Shown piece after piece: positions 16,523-26,290 of a stretch of DNA of 64,000 bases. The notes under the pieces were generated by a model. That model was not told where the DNA came from, searched no databases, and saw only the letters and a program-made list of their open reading frames with translations. The stretch covers positions 6,181,385 through 6,245,384 of the forward strand of contig NZ_CP113432.1 of assembly GCF_026686735.1 (NCBI RefSeq). Direction: 5' to 3'. Origin of the DNA: Pseudomonas triclosanedens (GTDB lineage: Bacteria; Pseudomonadota; Gammaproteobacteria; Pseudomonadales; Pseudomonadaceae). Position 1 is the first letter of the stretch, and each line of letters opens with the position of its first letter. The position numbers and the translations under genes are program-made.

Positions 16523-17461
16523 CTACTTGAGCGATGCCTGGACGGCGGCGAGGCCGTCCTTGCCGTCGAAGGTGGTCACGCCGTCGAGCCAGGTCTTGAG
16601 CGGCTCGGGGTTTTCCTTGAGCCAGGCGCGGGCGGCATCCACCGGCTGGCTGCGGTCGAGGATCGGCACCATTACCTGGCTCACCTGCTGGCTGGTGAAC
16701 TTGAGGTTGTGCAGCAGCCTGGCGACGTTGCCGCACTGCGCCTGATAGCCGCCGGCGGTCATGATCGAGACGGTGGCGGAGCCTTCGTTCGGGCCGAACA
16801 CGTCGTCGCTGCCGGTGAGGTATTTCATGTCGATCTGCAGGTTCATCGGATGCGGTTTCCAGCCGAAGAACACCACCCACTGCTGGCGCTTGATGGCGCG
16901 CTTGACCGCGGTGAGCATGCCGGCCTCGCTGGATTCGACGATCTGGAAGCCCTTCAGGCCGAACTTGTCGTCGGCGATCATCCTGGCGGTGATGCGGTTG
17001 GAGCCGCTGCCGGGCTCGATCAGGTAGATCTTGTTGCCCAGCTTGTCCTTGAATCTGGCGATGTCGGCGAAGGTTTTCAGGCCGCCGTCGTAGACGTAGC
17101 TCGGCACGGCGTAGGTGGATTGCGCATCGGGCAGGGTGGGCGGGGTGATGACGTCGATCTGCTGCTTGTCGAGGTAGGGCTTTGCCACCGGCTGCATGGT
17201 CGGCTGCCAGTAGCCGAGGAAAACGTCGAGCTGCTTGTCGGCCATGCCGGCGAGGATGATCTGCTGCGAGGCGCTGGTCTGCTTGACCTTGTAACCCAGA
17301 CCATCGAGCACGGCCTCGGCAACGGCGCTGCTGGCCACCACGTCGGTCCAGTTCACCGTGCCCATGCGCACGTTCTGGCATTGGGCGGGTTCGGCGGCCC
17401 AACTGGTGCTGGCGGCGAGCAACAGCGCGGCGCAGCCGACCGCTTTGATCGATAGCTTCAT
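16523..17461 (-). CDS. caiX: Carnitine-binding periplasmic protein
   Basis: A 312-aa solute-binding protein of the OpuAC/ProX type. The start ([20 protein letters not shown], with GAGGG upstream) gives a signal peptide cleaved after [26 protein letters not shown] and [16 protein letters not shown] hold aromatic residues typical of quaternary-amine binding pockets. CaiX delivers carnitine to a choline/carnitine ABC transporter encoded elsewhere; no transporter permease or ATPase gene lies here. First gene of the carnitine operon and divergent from cdhR. Confidence 0.93.
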   Translation of the reverse strand: MKLSIKAVGCAALLLAASTSWAAEPAQCQNVRMGTVNWTDVVASSAVAEAVLDGLGYKVKQTSASQQIILAGMADKQLDVFLGYWQPTMQPVAKPYLDKQQIDVITPPTLPDAQSTYAVPSYVYDGGLKTFADIARFKDKLGNKIYLIEPGSGSNRITARMIADDKFGLKGFQIVESSEAGMLTAVKRAIKRQQWVVFFGWKPHPMNLQIDMKYLTGSDDVFGPNEGSATVSIMTAGGYQAQCGNVARLLHNLKFTSQQVSQVMVPILDRSQPVDAARAWLKENPEPLKTWLDGVTTFDGKDGLAAVQASLK

Positions 17462-17688
17462 GACGTTTCCCTCAAGGCCCTTGCGGCGTTGGTTATCGTT
17501 ATTCTTGGTCATGCCGGCCCCCGCGGGGGCTGGGGTCAAAATTACGCAGGCCGGCAGGGCGCGAATCGCACGGTGGCGACCAGCTCTTGCACAGCAGCGA
17601 CCTCCCCGGTTGCCAGGGCGACGCGTTTGTTCTATCCAGACAGGGCACCCGCCAACCGGCCGCCGCTCCAGATCGCACGGTACCCACC

Positions 17689-18663
17689 ATGTCCCAGGAT
17701 TTCTGGTTCCTGCTGTTGCCCGGCTTTTCCGTGATGGGCTTCGTCTCCGCCGTCGAGCCGCTGCGCGTGGCCAATCGCTTTCGCGGCGAGCTTTACCGCT
17801 GGCACCTGATGAGCCACGACGGCGGGCCGGTGCTGGCCAGCAACGGTATGTCCATGAATGCCGACGCCGGACTGCAACCCCTCAAGCCTGACGACACGCT
17901 GCTGGTGGTGGCCGGCTTCGAACCGCTGCGCACCTGTACGCCGGCACTGCTGCACTGGTTGCGCCGGCTCGACCGCGAGGGGGTGACCCTGGGCGGCATC
18001 GATACCGGCAGCTTTGTACTGGCCGAAGCCGGCCTGTTGCAGCGCCAGCGCTGCACAGTGCACTGGGAGGCGCTGGATGCCTTCCAGGAGACTTATCCAC
18101 AGGTGCAGGCGACCCAGGAGCTGTTCGAGATCGACGGCCCGCGCATCACTTCGGCGGGCGGCACGGCGTCCATCGACCTGATGCTCGACCTGATCGCCCA
18201 GGCCCACGGGCCGGAGCTGGCGGTGCAGGTCTCCGAGCAGTTCGTGGTCGGCCGCATCCGCACCCGCCAGGACCACCAGCGCCTGCAGGCCGCCAGCCGC
18301 TACGGGGTGACCAACCGCAAGCTGGCGCAAGTGATCGGCGAAATGGAACGACATACCGAGCCGCCGCTGTCCACGCTGGAGCTGGCCGAGCGCATCCAGG
18401 TCACCCGCCGCCAGTTGGAGCGCCTGTTCCGCCTGCACCTGCACGACACGCCGTCGAACTTCTACCTCGGCCTGCGCCTGGACAAGGCCCGCCAGTTGCT
18501 TCGGCAGACCGACATGAGCGTGCTGGAGATCGGCCTGGCGTGCGGCTTCGAGACGCTGTCGTACCTGTCGCGCAGCTACCGGGCGAAATTCGGGGTATGC
18601 CCGAGCCAGGACCGCACGCTCTTGCGCAAGATGGAGCCGCAGGCAGCCTCGGCACGGGTCTGA
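17689..18663 (+). CDS. cdhR: Carnitine-responsive AraC-family activator
   Basis: A 324-aa regulator of the GATase1-like AraC subgroup, paralogous to GbdR in this window. The N-terminal DJ-1/PfpI-like domain ([51 protein letters not shown]) is followed by two HTH motifs ([16 protein letters not shown] and [20 protein letters not shown]). It activates caiX–cdhCAB in P. aeruginosa in response to carnitine. ATG chosen from alignment with GbdR-type starts; the ribosome site is weak. The divergent 227-bp gap with caiX should hold its binding sites; I could not define them. Confidence 0.92.
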   Translation: MSQDFWFLLLPGFSVMGFVSAVEPLRVANRFRGELYRWHLMSHDGGPVLASNGMSMNADAGLQPLKPDDTLLVVAGFEPLRTCTPALLHWLRRLDREGVTLGGIDTGSFVLAEAGLLQRQRCTVHWEALDAFQETYPQVQATQELFEIDGPRITSAGGTASIDLMLDLIAQAHGPELAVQVSEQFVVGRIRTRQDHQRLQAASRYGVTNRKLAQVIGEMERHTEPPLSTLELAERIQVTRRQLERLFRLHLHDTPSNFYLGLRLDKARQLLRQTDMSVLEIGLACGFETLSYLSRSYRAKFGVCPSQDRTLLRKMEPQAASARV

Positions 18664-18772
18664 GCGGCACCCGGCGTTTGGCAATATCCGTGGGGTTGTC
18701 GTCATTTACCCTTCGCCGTCGAAGGCTGAGCATGGGCCTCAGGTGCCCTTCATCCCCGTTTCGGAGACCACC

Positions 18773-19243
18773 ATGAGCGAAGCACGCCCACCCCTGCCGC
18801 CGTTCACCCGCGACACCGCCATCCAGAAGGTCCGCCTCGCCGAGGACGGCTGGAACAGCCGCGACCCGCAGCGCGTGTCGCTGGCCTATACCCCGGACAG
18901 CCTCTGGCGCAATCGCGCGGCCTTCGTGAAGGGCCGCGAGCGGATCGTCGAGTTCCTCGAGGGCAAGTGGACCCGCGAGCAGGAGTACCGGCTGATCAAG
19001 GAGCTGTGGGCTTTCACCGGCAATCGCATCGCCGTGCGTTTCGCCTACGAATGGCACGACGACTCGGGCAACTGGTTCCGCTCCTACGGCAACGAGAACT
19101 GGGCGTTCGATGAGAACGGCCTGATGTTCGAGCGCCACGCCAGCATCAACGACCTGCCGATCCGCGAGGACGAGCGCCTGTTCCACTGGCCGCAAGGCCG
19201 CCGCCCGGACGATCACCCGTCGCTGAGCGAACTGGGCCTTTGA
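18773..19243 (+). CDS. DUF1348 / nuclear transport factor 2-like protein
   Basis: A 156-aa single-domain SnoaL/NTF2-like protein. Characteristic DUF1348 segments are [54 protein letters not shown] and [10 protein letters not shown] near the end. The fold forms a cone-shaped pocket; substrate and reaction are unknown for this subfamily. Cytoplasmic. The start at 18773 is supported by CGGAG seven bases upstream. It is monocistronic, following cdhR after 109 bp. Confidence 0.9.
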   Translation: MSEARPPLPPFTRDTAIQKVRLAEDGWNSRDPQRVSLAYTPDSLWRNRAAFVKGRERIVEFLEGKWTREQEYRLIKELWAFTGNRIAVRFAYEWHDDSGNWFRSYGNENWAFDENGLMFERHASINDLPIREDERLFHWPQGRRPDDHPSLSELGL

Positions 19244-19334
19244 TCGTCAGCCTGGTTATCACAGCCGCGCGGCGCAGGACGCCGTGCAGCAGGCCGAAGT
19301 GGCCAGGAGGCCGGAAGCGATAGTCTGACCGGAA

Positions 19335-19368
19335 CGCGCGCGGCGCGGACTCTTGCGCGCCGCGCGCG
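19335..19368. repeat. GC-rich perfect inverted repeat in the 19244–19565 gap
   Basis: A 13-bp perfect stem (CGCGCGCGGCGCG / CGCGCCGCGCGCG) with an 8-base loop and no T-run. It could end the DUF1348 transcript by a Rho-assisted route or be a protein site. No gene is seen in this 322-bp gap. Confidence 0.4.
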
Positions 19369-19565
19369 GCGGATCGGGCTGGAAGATGGTGGCCGAAGCG
19401 GGAGGCTCGGAAAATTACTAAATTCGTGGCTGCAGGATAAGAAAGAGCTGTCGTGTGGACGAGTTTGCACCAGCATGGCTCGACACTCCCGAACGTCCCC
19501 ACGCACATGGTCGGGCGCTGCACTATCGTTGAACCACGCAGCTCCCACTATGGAAGGTTTCGTAT

Positions 19566-21947
19566 ATGGCTCTACGCCCGCTCCTGTCGTCCCTCGCCCT
19601 GGCCGTCGGCCTTGCGCTCGGCCACCCTGTCGCGCAGGCGGCCGACACTGCGCCACCGGCCGCCACCGAACTGAAGTGGCCGCGCGACTTCGCGCTGGGT
19701 GAGCAGCATGTGCAGATATTCCAGCCGCAGATCGAAGGCTGGGACGGCACGCGCATGAGCGGCCGCGCCGCAATCGCCGTGGGCGCCGCCAACACCGCGC
19801 CAACCTACGGCGTAGCGCTGTTCTCCGCGGCGGCTGACATCGACAAGTCCAGCGGCCTGGTGCAGCTCACCGACATCCGCATCGACAAAGTGGAAGTGCC
19901 CACCGCGCCGGACAGCGTGGACAAGGTGCGCGAGGCGCTGGTGGCGCGCCTGCCCAAGGGTGGAATGACCGTCTCCCTCGACGAACTGCAGGCCAGCTAC
20001 GCGGTGAACCAGCAACTGGACAAGCTGCGCCATGTCGAGGTGAAGAACGACGCGCCGCAGATTCTCTTCGTCAGCGTCCCGACGGTGCTGGTGATGATCG
20101 ACGGCCAGCCGAACTGGCAGGGGCTGGCGAACAGCGACTTCCAGCGCGTGCTCAACAGCCGCGTGCTGATCCTGCGCGACGCCCAGGGCAACAATTACCT
20201 GAACGCGGCGGGCAACTGGTACACCTCGCAGACGCTGGACGGCACTTGGCTGGTGCTGAGCCAGCCGCCGAAGGCGCTGGTGAGCGCACAGCAGGTCGCG
20301 GAGAAGTCCGGGCCGGTGGATGCGCTGCTGCCCAGGAACGGCAAGAGCCCGTCACACCCGCCGGCGGTTCTCGTCGCCACCCAGCCCACCGAACTGATCG
20401 TCAGCGAGGGCACCGCGCAGATGGTGCCGGTGGATGGCGTCACCCTGCTGAACATGAAGAACGCCGACCATGCGGTGTTCGTCGATCCGACCCACAACAC
20501 CTGGTACGTGCTGGTGTCCGGCCGCTGGTTCAGCAGCCCCGGCGAGAAAGGCCCGTGGCAGTACGTCGACGGCAAGGACCTGCCCGCCGACTTCGCCAAA
20601 ATCTCGCCCAAGGATCCGAAGGCCAACGTGCTGGTCTCGGTGCCCGGTACGCCGCAGGCCAAGGAGGCCGCCATCGCCGCCAGCATTCCGCAGACCGCCA
20701 GCGTCTCGCGCAGCAAGACCACGCTCAAGGTGAACTACGACGGTGCGCCGAACTTCCAGCCGATCACCGGCACCGCGCTGCGCTATGCGGTGAATACGCC
20801 GACGCCGGTGATCGAGGTCTCGCCCAATCAGTTCTATGCGGTTTCCAACGGCGTCTGGTTCGTCGCACCGAGCGCTACCGGCGTCTGGCAGGTGGCTACC
20901 GAGGTGCCGGCGGCGATCTACGACATTCCGCCCAGCTCGCCGGTCTACTACGTCACCTATGTGCATATCTACTCGGTGACTCCGCAGAACGTGGTGGTGG
21001 GCTACACGCCGGGCTACCTGGGCGTCGTGGTGAACAGCAGCGGCACGGTGGTCTACGGCACCGGCTACACCTATCCGGCCTACGTCAGCGAGACGACCTA
21101 CTACGGCTACCCTCCCACCTACGGCTACGGCGCGGGCTTCGCCGTGGGTGCGCTGACCGGCTTCGCCTTCGGCTTTGCCGCGGGCTCCTGGTGGGGAGCG
21201 CCGGAACCCTGCTGGGGACCGTACTGGGGCCCCTATCCGGCCGGTGGCTGGAGCTATACCAACGTCAACCAGGCCAACTTCTACGGACGTTGGGGCCAGG
21301 GCAGCGTCACCCATGCCTACGGCTACAACGGCTGGACCGGCACCCAATGGCAAGGCAGCTCGGCCATCGGCTACAACCCGCGCACCGGCACGCACTACCA
21401 GGGCGCCAGGGGCGCTGCCTTCAACCCCTACAGCGAGGATGCCGCCGCCGGGCGCCGTGGCGCGTTCTCCAACGCCTCGACCGGCATCTCCGGCGCCGGC
21501 CGCAGCGGCATCGCCGCGCACACCGACAGCGGGGACTTCGTCGCTGGCCGGCAGGTCGCCACGCACAATGCGCAGACCGGCCGCACCACCATCGCCGAAC
21601 GCGGCGTAAAGGGTGACGTGGACGAAGGCCGCGACACTTATCAACACGATAGCCAGGGCATCAGCTACAACCGCCGCACGGGCAACGCGGTGGCCTGGAA
21701 GAACGGCGACGTTTACGCCGGGCACGACGGCAACGTCTACCAGCGCACCGACAATGGCTGGCAGAAACACACCGACAGCGGCTGGCAGCCGGTACAGCAG
21801 AACCAGAGCGCGGTACGCAGCCAACTCGACCAGCAGTGGCAATCGCGCCAGATCGGCCAGCAGCGTTTCAACCAGACCCAACGCCAGTGGGGCGGCGGTG
21901 GGCGGATCGGCGGCGGGCACTTCGGTGGTGGCGGATTCCGTCGCTGA
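19566..21947 (+). CDS. Large secreted protein of unknown function, Gly/Tyr-rich C-terminal half
   Basis: A 793-aa protein with a signal peptide (MALRPLLSSLALAVGLALGH, cleaved near AQAAD), so exported. Residues about 30–480 are a mixed alpha/beta region with repeated strands such as VLVSVPGTPQAKEA and WYVLVSGRWFSSPGEKGPWQ / VWFVAPSATGVWQVATEVPA, which look like internal duplications. Residues 480–580 are very rich in Tyr, Gly and Thr with one hydrophobic stretch (AVGALTGFAFGFAAG). Residues 580–700 contain short repeats around YNPRTGT / YNRRTGN / HNAQTGR. The tail (WGGGGRIGGGHFGGGGF) is Gly/Arg-rich. It resembles proteins labelled 'carbohydrate-binding family V/XII', a label without functional proof. 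GGAAGG precedes the ATG. Stands alone. Confidence 0.85.
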   Translation: MALRPLLSSLALAVGLALGHPVAQAADTAPPAATELKWPRDFALGEQHVQIFQPQIEGWDGTRMSGRAAIAVGAANTAPTYGVALFSAAADIDKSSGLVQLTDIRIDKVEVPTAPDSVDKVREALVARLPKGGMTVSLDELQASYAVNQQLDKLRHVEVKNDAPQILFVSVPTVLVMIDGQPNWQGLANSDFQRVLNSRVLILRDAQGNNYLNAAGNWYTSQTLDGTWLVLSQPPKALVSAQQVAEKSGPVDALLPRNGKSPSHPPAVLVATQPTELIVSEGTAQMVPVDGVTLLNMKNADHAVFVDPTHNTWYVLVSGRWFSSPGEKGPWQYVDGKDLPADFAKISPKDPKANVLVSVPGTPQAKEAAIAASIPQTASVSRSKTTLKVNYDGAPNFQPITGTALRYAVNTPTPVIEVSPNQFYAVSNGVWFVAPSATGVWQVATEVPAAIYDIPPSSPVYYVTYVHIYSVTPQNVVVGYTPGYLGVVVNSSGTVVYGTGYTYPAYVSETTYYGYPPTYGYGAGFAVGALTGFAFGFAAGSWWGAPEPCWGPYWGPYPAGGWSYTNVNQANFYGRWGQGSVTHAYGYNGWTGTQWQGSSAIGYNPRTGTHYQGARGAAFNPYSEDAAAGRRGAFSNASTGISGAGRSGIAAHTDSGDFVAGRQVATHNAQTGRTTIAERGVKGDVDEGRDTYQHDSQGISYNRRTGNAVAWKNGDVYAGHDGNVYQRTDNGWQKHTDSGWQPVQQNQSAVRSQLDQQWQSRQIGQQRFNQTQRQWGGGGRIGGGHFGGGGFRR

Positions 21948-21965
21948 GTCTGTGGACTGAATAGC

Positions 21966-21996
21966 GGTTTTCCACAGGGCCTGCCTGTGGAAAACC
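21966..21996 (+). terminator. Inverted repeat after the 793-aa gene, possible terminator
   Basis: GGTTTTCCACAGG / CCTGTGGAAAACC is a 13-bp perfect stem with a 5-base loop, 18 bp after the stop codon. It lacks a T-run on the right arm, and its arms contain DnaA-box-like TTTTCCACA, so the role is uncertain. Confidence 0.45.
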
Positions 21997-22121
21997 CATC
22001 ACCTCATACAAGCCTTCCACGGCGCCACTTTCCCGTGGGCGACAGACTTTTCCACAGTACTTGCCCTTGGCTGCGTGGGCTCGGCAAGATGCCGGCTTCC
22101 ACTCCCCCTCCCGAGGTCGCC

Positions 22122-23036
22122 GTGACCGCTCTGTTCCAGGCCCTGTGGCCGCTGTTCGCGCTGATCGTCGGCGGCTACTTCATGCGCCGCAAGGGCTTTC
22201 CCGGCGAAGCGTTCTGGCCCGCGGCCGAGCGCCTGAACTACTTCCTGCTGTTCCCCGCGCTGCTCGCCAGCAGCCTGGCCGGCGCACCGCTGGACGACCC
22301 CGGCCTCGCGCGCCAGGCACTGGCGGTGGTGCTCGGGCTGGGTATCGCCTGGCTGGCGCTGCTGCTGGTCAGACGCATGCGCGGCTGGAACGCCGCGCGC
22401 TTCGGCGCCATCGCCCAGGGCGTCCTGCGCTTCAACACCTATCTGGGCCTGGCCGCGGTCGGCAGCCTGTACGGCAAGCCGGGGCTGACCCTGGCCGCAC
22501 TGATGCTGGCGCTGATGGTGCCGACGGTGAACGTGATGTCGGTATGGGCGCTGACCGCCGAACGCGGTATCAGCCTGCGCGCGCTGCTGCTGCCGATCGT
22601 GAAGAACCCGCTGATCCTTGCCTGCGTCATCGGCGCGCTGCTCAATGTCAGCGGCATCGGCCTGCCCGGCGGCAGCGACCGCCTGCTCAATCTGCTGGCC
22701 GTCGCCAGCCTGCCGCTGGGCCTGCTCTGCGTGGGTGCGGCGCTGCAGCCGCAGGAGCTGCGCGCCGAGGCTTCGGCACTGGGCTGGAACTGCGCGGTGC
22801 GCCTGCTGGCGATGCCGCTGCTGGCCTTCGCTATCGCCCGAGTGCTGGCGCTTCCGGCGCTGGAAAGCGCGCTGCTGGTGCTGTTCTTCGCCCTGCCGAC
22901 CGCGCCCACGGCCTATGTGCTGACCCGCCAGCTCGGCGGCGAAAGCAGCCTGATGGCGGGCATCATCACCCTGCAGACCCTGCTCGCCGGCGCCAGCCTG
23001 CTGCTGGTGATGGGGCTGATCCAGGCGCTGGGGTGA
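22122..23036 (+). CDS. AEC family (auxin efflux carrier-type) permease
   Basis: A 304-aa inner-membrane protein with about ten hydrophobic helices. The N-terminal ALFQALWPLFALIVGGYFMR and the FNTYLGLAAVGSLYGKPGLT segment (typical of MleP/AEC carriers) identify the family. Members export or import small carboxylates such as malate or malonate; the substrate is not evident. A GTG start is chosen because GAGG lies seven bases upstream and it begins right at helix 1; an in-frame ATG further up would add 45 polar residues of no similarity. Confidence 0.85.
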   Translation: MTALFQALWPLFALIVGGYFMRRKGFPGEAFWPAAERLNYFLLFPALLASSLAGAPLDDPGLARQALAVVLGLGIAWLALLLVRRMRGWNAARFGAIAQGVLRFNTYLGLAAVGSLYGKPGLTLAALMLALMVPTVNVMSVWALTAERGISLRALLLPIVKNPLILACVIGALLNVSGIGLPGGSDRLLNLLAVASLPLGLLCVGAALQPQELRAEASALGWNCAVRLLAMPLLAFAIARVLALPALESALLVLFFALPTAPTAYVLTRQLGGESSLMAGIITLQTLLAGASLLLVMGLIQALG

Positions 23037-23336
23037 GCGCCGTTACTCCCGGCAATGCACCGCGCGAATACTTCCGCCGGATGGATTGCCTGCCGCCACC
23101 CGACTCTAACCGCAAGGATACCCACCGATCGGCGGCAATCGTCCGCGAAAGGCTGCTGAAAGCTTGACCCCCTAGGATCGCCGCCTCTGACGACCTGCAT
23201 CCCTGCAGCGTACAAAAACAACAATCGGTGATCGCTCATGCCCCGTTTCCTGTCCGTCCCCGCCGTCACTCCGTCCGCACCGCGCGTGCTTGTCCACAGC
23301 TACCGCTGAAATCCGCGCCGATACGGAGTTATCCAC

Positions 23337-24638
23337 ATGCTGACTTTCCTCGCCTTCGCCATGGTGGCGACCTTCATGTTCCTGATCATGACCAAGCGGC
23401 TGTCGGCGCTGATCGCGCTGATCCTGGTCCCGATCGCCTTCGCCCTGCTCGGTGGGTTCGCCGCCGGCCTCGGCCCGATGATGCTCGACGGCATCCGCAC
23501 GCTGGCGCCCACCGGTGTGATGCTGATGTTCGCCATCCTCTACTTTGCCATCATGATCGACTCGGGCCTGTTCGATCCGGCGGTGCGCAAGATCCTCAAG
23601 CTGGTGAAGGGCGATCCGCTGAAGGTCTCGATGGGCACCGCCGCGCTGGCGATGATCGTCTCCCTGGATGGCGACGGTTCGACCACCTATATGATCTGCG
23701 TGGCCGCCGTGCTGCCGCTGTACAGCCGCCTGGGCATGAGCCCGCTGCTGATGGCCTGCCTGATCATGCTTTCCAGCGGTGTGCTGAACATGACGCCCTG
23801 GGGCGGCCCGACCGCCCGCGCGGCCAGCGCGCTGCACGTCGACCCGGCGGATATCTTCGTGCCGATGATCCCGGCCATGCTCGCCGGCCTCGCGGCGATC
23901 TTCGCCATCGCCTGGGTGTACGGCAAACGCGAGCGCGCCCGCCTGGGCGAGCTGCACCTGCCAACCGACCATGTGGCGATGGCCGAGGTCAGCGTCTCGC
24001 AGTACCCCGAAGCGCGCCGACCGAAGCTCCTGTGGTTCAACGCGATTCTCACCTGCGTGCTGATGACCACCCTGATCGCCGGCCTGCTGCCGATGCCGGT
24101 TCTGTTCATGATCGCCTTCGGTATCGCGATGATCGTGAACTATCCCTGCATCCAGGAGCAGAAGAAGCGTATCGGCGCCCATGCCGAGAACGTGCTGGCG
24201 GTGGTTTCGCTGATCTTCGCCGCTGGCGTGTTCACCGGGATCCTTTCCGGCACCGGCATGGTCGAAGCCATGTCGAAAAGCCTGCTGGCGGTGATTCCTC
24301 CGGCACTCGGCCCGTACCTGGCGACCATCACCGCGCTGGTGAGCATGCCGTTCACTTTCTTCATGTCCAATGACGCTTTCTACTACGGCGTGCTGCCGGT
24401 ACTCTCGCAAGCCGCCGCGCAGTACGGCATCACCCCGGTGGAAATGGCCCGCGCCTCCATCGTCGGCCAGCCGGTGCACCTGCTCAGCCCTTTGGTGCCG
24501 TCCACTTATCTGCTGGTGGGCCTGGCCAAGGTGGACTTCGGCGACCATCAGCGTTTCACGCTGAAATGGGCCGTGCTGGTGTGCCTGGCGATCCTCGCCG
24601 CCGCACTGCTGCTGGGCCTGTTTCCCCTGTTCAGTTAA
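23337..24638 (+). CDS. CitMHS family citrate–metal symporter
   Basis: A 433-aa membrane protein with 11–12 hydrophobic helices. Family signatures include RLSALIALILVPIAFALLGG near the N-terminus, MIVSLDGDGSTTYMICVAAV and NMTPWGGPTARAAS. Members take up citrate complexed with Mg or Ca together with protons. The A of the start ATG is the last base of a perfect TTATCCACA box at 23329–23337, leaving a poor ribosome site (CGGAG ten bases upstream). About 20 bp upstream of terC on the same strand, probably co-transcribed. The 300-bp gap before it (23037–23336) holds no gene I can support. Confidence 0.92.
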   Translation: MLTFLAFAMVATFMFLIMTKRLSALIALILVPIAFALLGGFAAGLGPMMLDGIRTLAPTGVMLMFAILYFAIMIDSGLFDPAVRKILKLVKGDPLKVSMGTAALAMIVSLDGDGSTTYMICVAAVLPLYSRLGMSPLLMACLIMLSSGVLNMTPWGGPTARAASALHVDPADIFVPMIPAMLAGLAAIFAIAWVYGKRERARLGELHLPTDHVAMAEVSVSQYPEARRPKLLWFNAILTCVLMTTLIAGLLPMPVLFMIAFGIAMIVNYPCIQEQKKRIGAHAENVLAVVSLIFAAGVFTGILSGTGMVEAMSKSLLAVIPPALGPYLATITALVSMPFTFFMSNDAFYYGVLPVLSQAAAQYGITPVEMARASIVGQPVHLLSPLVPSTYLLVGLAKVDFGDHQRFTLKWAVLVCLAILAAALLLGLFPLFS

Positions 24639-24659
24639 CGATCGATTCGAGTACCCGAA

Positions 24660-25421
24660 ATGGAATGGCTGACCAGCCCTGAAATCTGGATTGCGTTCTT
24701 CACCCTGACTGCCCTGGAGATCGTCCTGGGCATCGACAACATCATCATGATCTCTATCCTGGTCGGCCGGATGCCCAAGCACCTGCAGCCACGCACGCGC
24801 TTCTTCGGGCTGGCGCTGGCGATGGTCACGCGCATCCTGCTGTTGCTGTCGATCACCTGGGTGATGCGCCTGACCGCCGACCTGTTCCACGTGTTCGGCC
24901 AGGGTATTTCCGGGCGCGACCTGATCCTGTTCTTCGGTGGCCTGTTCCTCCTGTGGAAAAGCAGCACCGAGATCTACCACGGCCTGGAAGGCGAGGATGA
25001 AGTCGAGGGCGAGCCCAAGAGCATGATGGGCGGCTTCGTCGGCACCATCATCCAGATCGCCATCATCGACATCGTGTTCTCGCTGGACTCGGTGATAACC
25101 GCGGTGGGCATGGTTTCCAACGTGCCGGTGATGGTTGCGGCGATCGTCGTCGCGGTGCTGGTGATGATGCTCTGCGCCGGCGCCATCAGTGATTTCATCG
25201 ACAAGCACCCGTCGCTGAAGATGCTCGCGCTGTCGTTCCTCATCGTGGTCGGCACGGTGCTCATCGCCGAATCCTTCGAGGTACATGTGCCCAAGGGCTA
25301 CGTCTACTTCGCGATGGCCTTCTCGCTGGCGGTGGAAGCGCTGAATATCCGCATGCGCACCGCGCGCGGACGCAGGGAAGTGGAACCGGTGAAACTGCGC
25401 AAGGATATCCCTGGCCAGTGA
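24660..25421 (+). CDS. TerC family integral membrane protein
   Basis: A 253-aa membrane protein with about seven helices. The paired acidic motifs EIVLGIDNIIMISILVGRMP and DIVFSLDSVITAVGMVSN are the TerC/YgdQ signature, thought to line a metal-ion path. Bacterial homologues are linked to manganese export or loading of exported metalloenzymes; the specific role here is unknown. It starts 21 bp after the CitMHS gene, so it is likely in its operon. The C-terminal tail is basic and cytoplasmic (RMRTARGRRE). Confidence 0.92.
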   Translation: MEWLTSPEIWIAFFTLTALEIVLGIDNIIMISILVGRMPKHLQPRTRFFGLALAMVTRILLLLSITWVMRLTADLFHVFGQGISGRDLILFFGGLFLLWKSSTEIYHGLEGEDEVEGEPKSMMGGFVGTIIQIAIIDIVFSLDSVITAVGMVSNVPVMVAAIVVAVLVMMLCAGAISDFIDKHPSLKMLALSFLIVVGTVLIAESFEVHVPKGYVYFAMAFSLAVEALNIRMRTARGRREVEPVKLRKDIPGQ

Positions 25422-25469
25422 CCAGACGCCGGGCTATCCACAGCCCGGCTTATCCACAGAGGCACCCGC

Positions 25470-25955
25470 TCAAGGGCGTGCGACCGGCTCCGGCCAGTTC
25501 AGCACGCCCTTGTCGTTGAAGCGCACCGTACCGAACAGCCCGCCGGCCAGCTTGCCGCTGATCTCGTAGGGCATGCCCTGGCGCGGCGGCCCGCCGGAAA
25601 GGCCCCAGGCCTGGCGAATGGCGGAGAACGCCGAGATACTCACAGGCACGCTGATCACTTTTTCGCCAAAACGCGGCACCTGCCCGCTCGCATCGCTCAC
25701 GCCGCTGGCCAGCGGCTGGCCATTCACCGAGAGGTCCAGGGCGATGCCGTTGTAGTCGATGACCTGGTCGTTGGGGTTCTGTACCCGCAGCTTCACCGTG
25801 AAGCGCGCTTCCATGCCCTGCCCGGCCGCAGGCTCCAGACCGACCAGGTTGATGCGCAACGGATCGCGCTGGCCGAACAGGCTGGCACAGGCGCCCAGCG
25901 CCAGCAGTACCAGGATCAACCCGCCACGCAGGACAAGCTCTCGATAACGTCCCAT
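25470..25955 (-). CDS. LEA type 2 family lipoprotein
   Basis: A 161-aa lipoprotein. The start at 25955 (AAGGAG upstream) gives a lipoprotein signal ending in the lipobox ALGACAS, with lipidated Cys about residue 23. The mature part is one LEA14/WHy-type beta-sandwich (LRINLVGLEPAAGQGMEARF, LRVQNPNDQVIDYNGIALDL). This domain binds nothing known with certainty in bacteria and is associated with desiccation tolerance in plants. Likely in the envelope facing the periplasm. Divergent from the Na/Pi gene; the 335-bp gap contains a perfect TTATCCACA at 25990 but no gene I can support. Confidence 0.87.
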   Translation of the reverse strand: MGRYRELVLRGGLILVLLALGACASLFGQRDPLRINLVGLEPAAGQGMEARFTVKLRVQNPNDQVIDYNGIALDLSVNGQPLASGVSDASGQVPRFGEKVISVPVSISAFSAIRQAWGLSGGPPRQGMPYEISGKLAGGLFGTVRFNDKGVLNWPEPVARP

Positions 25956-26290
25956 GCACACTCCTTGCTGGTTCATTGCAGCGGCGAACTTATCCACAAC
26001 GGCGCCAGACGCCACGCGGACAGTCCGAAGTCTAGACATCCGGCAGTATGCAAAAGATTGCCCGAACGGCGCACGGTCGGCCGCTGGATCAGCTTTACTC
26101 AAGCTCAGGAACCCCAGCGAATCAGGCATTTGGCGAACCCTCAGGGAAAAACACGGGTCTACCATGACAGTCAGATGACAACGCCTGAACGCTGCCGTGT
26201 CCTTTTCGGCCTAGCGCGCACACAGGTTGCGGGCGCGGTCGTCAGGGGTTGTTGAGGTCAGCGGCCCCAGAAAGTGCGAGGGGGCCCGAC

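Noticed and set aside
24883..24898. parS-like TGTTCCACGTGTTCGG
   Set aside because: Only the left half and the central bases fit TGTTCCACGTGGAACA. It lies inside a conserved TerC coding segment (Leu-Phe-His-Val-Phe), so it is probably a coding coincidence. No perfect parS was found in the window.
23172..25286. 704-codon leftward open frame opposite the CitMHS and TerC genes
   Set aside because: A His/Asp/Gln-rich antisense shadow of two well-supported membrane protein genes.
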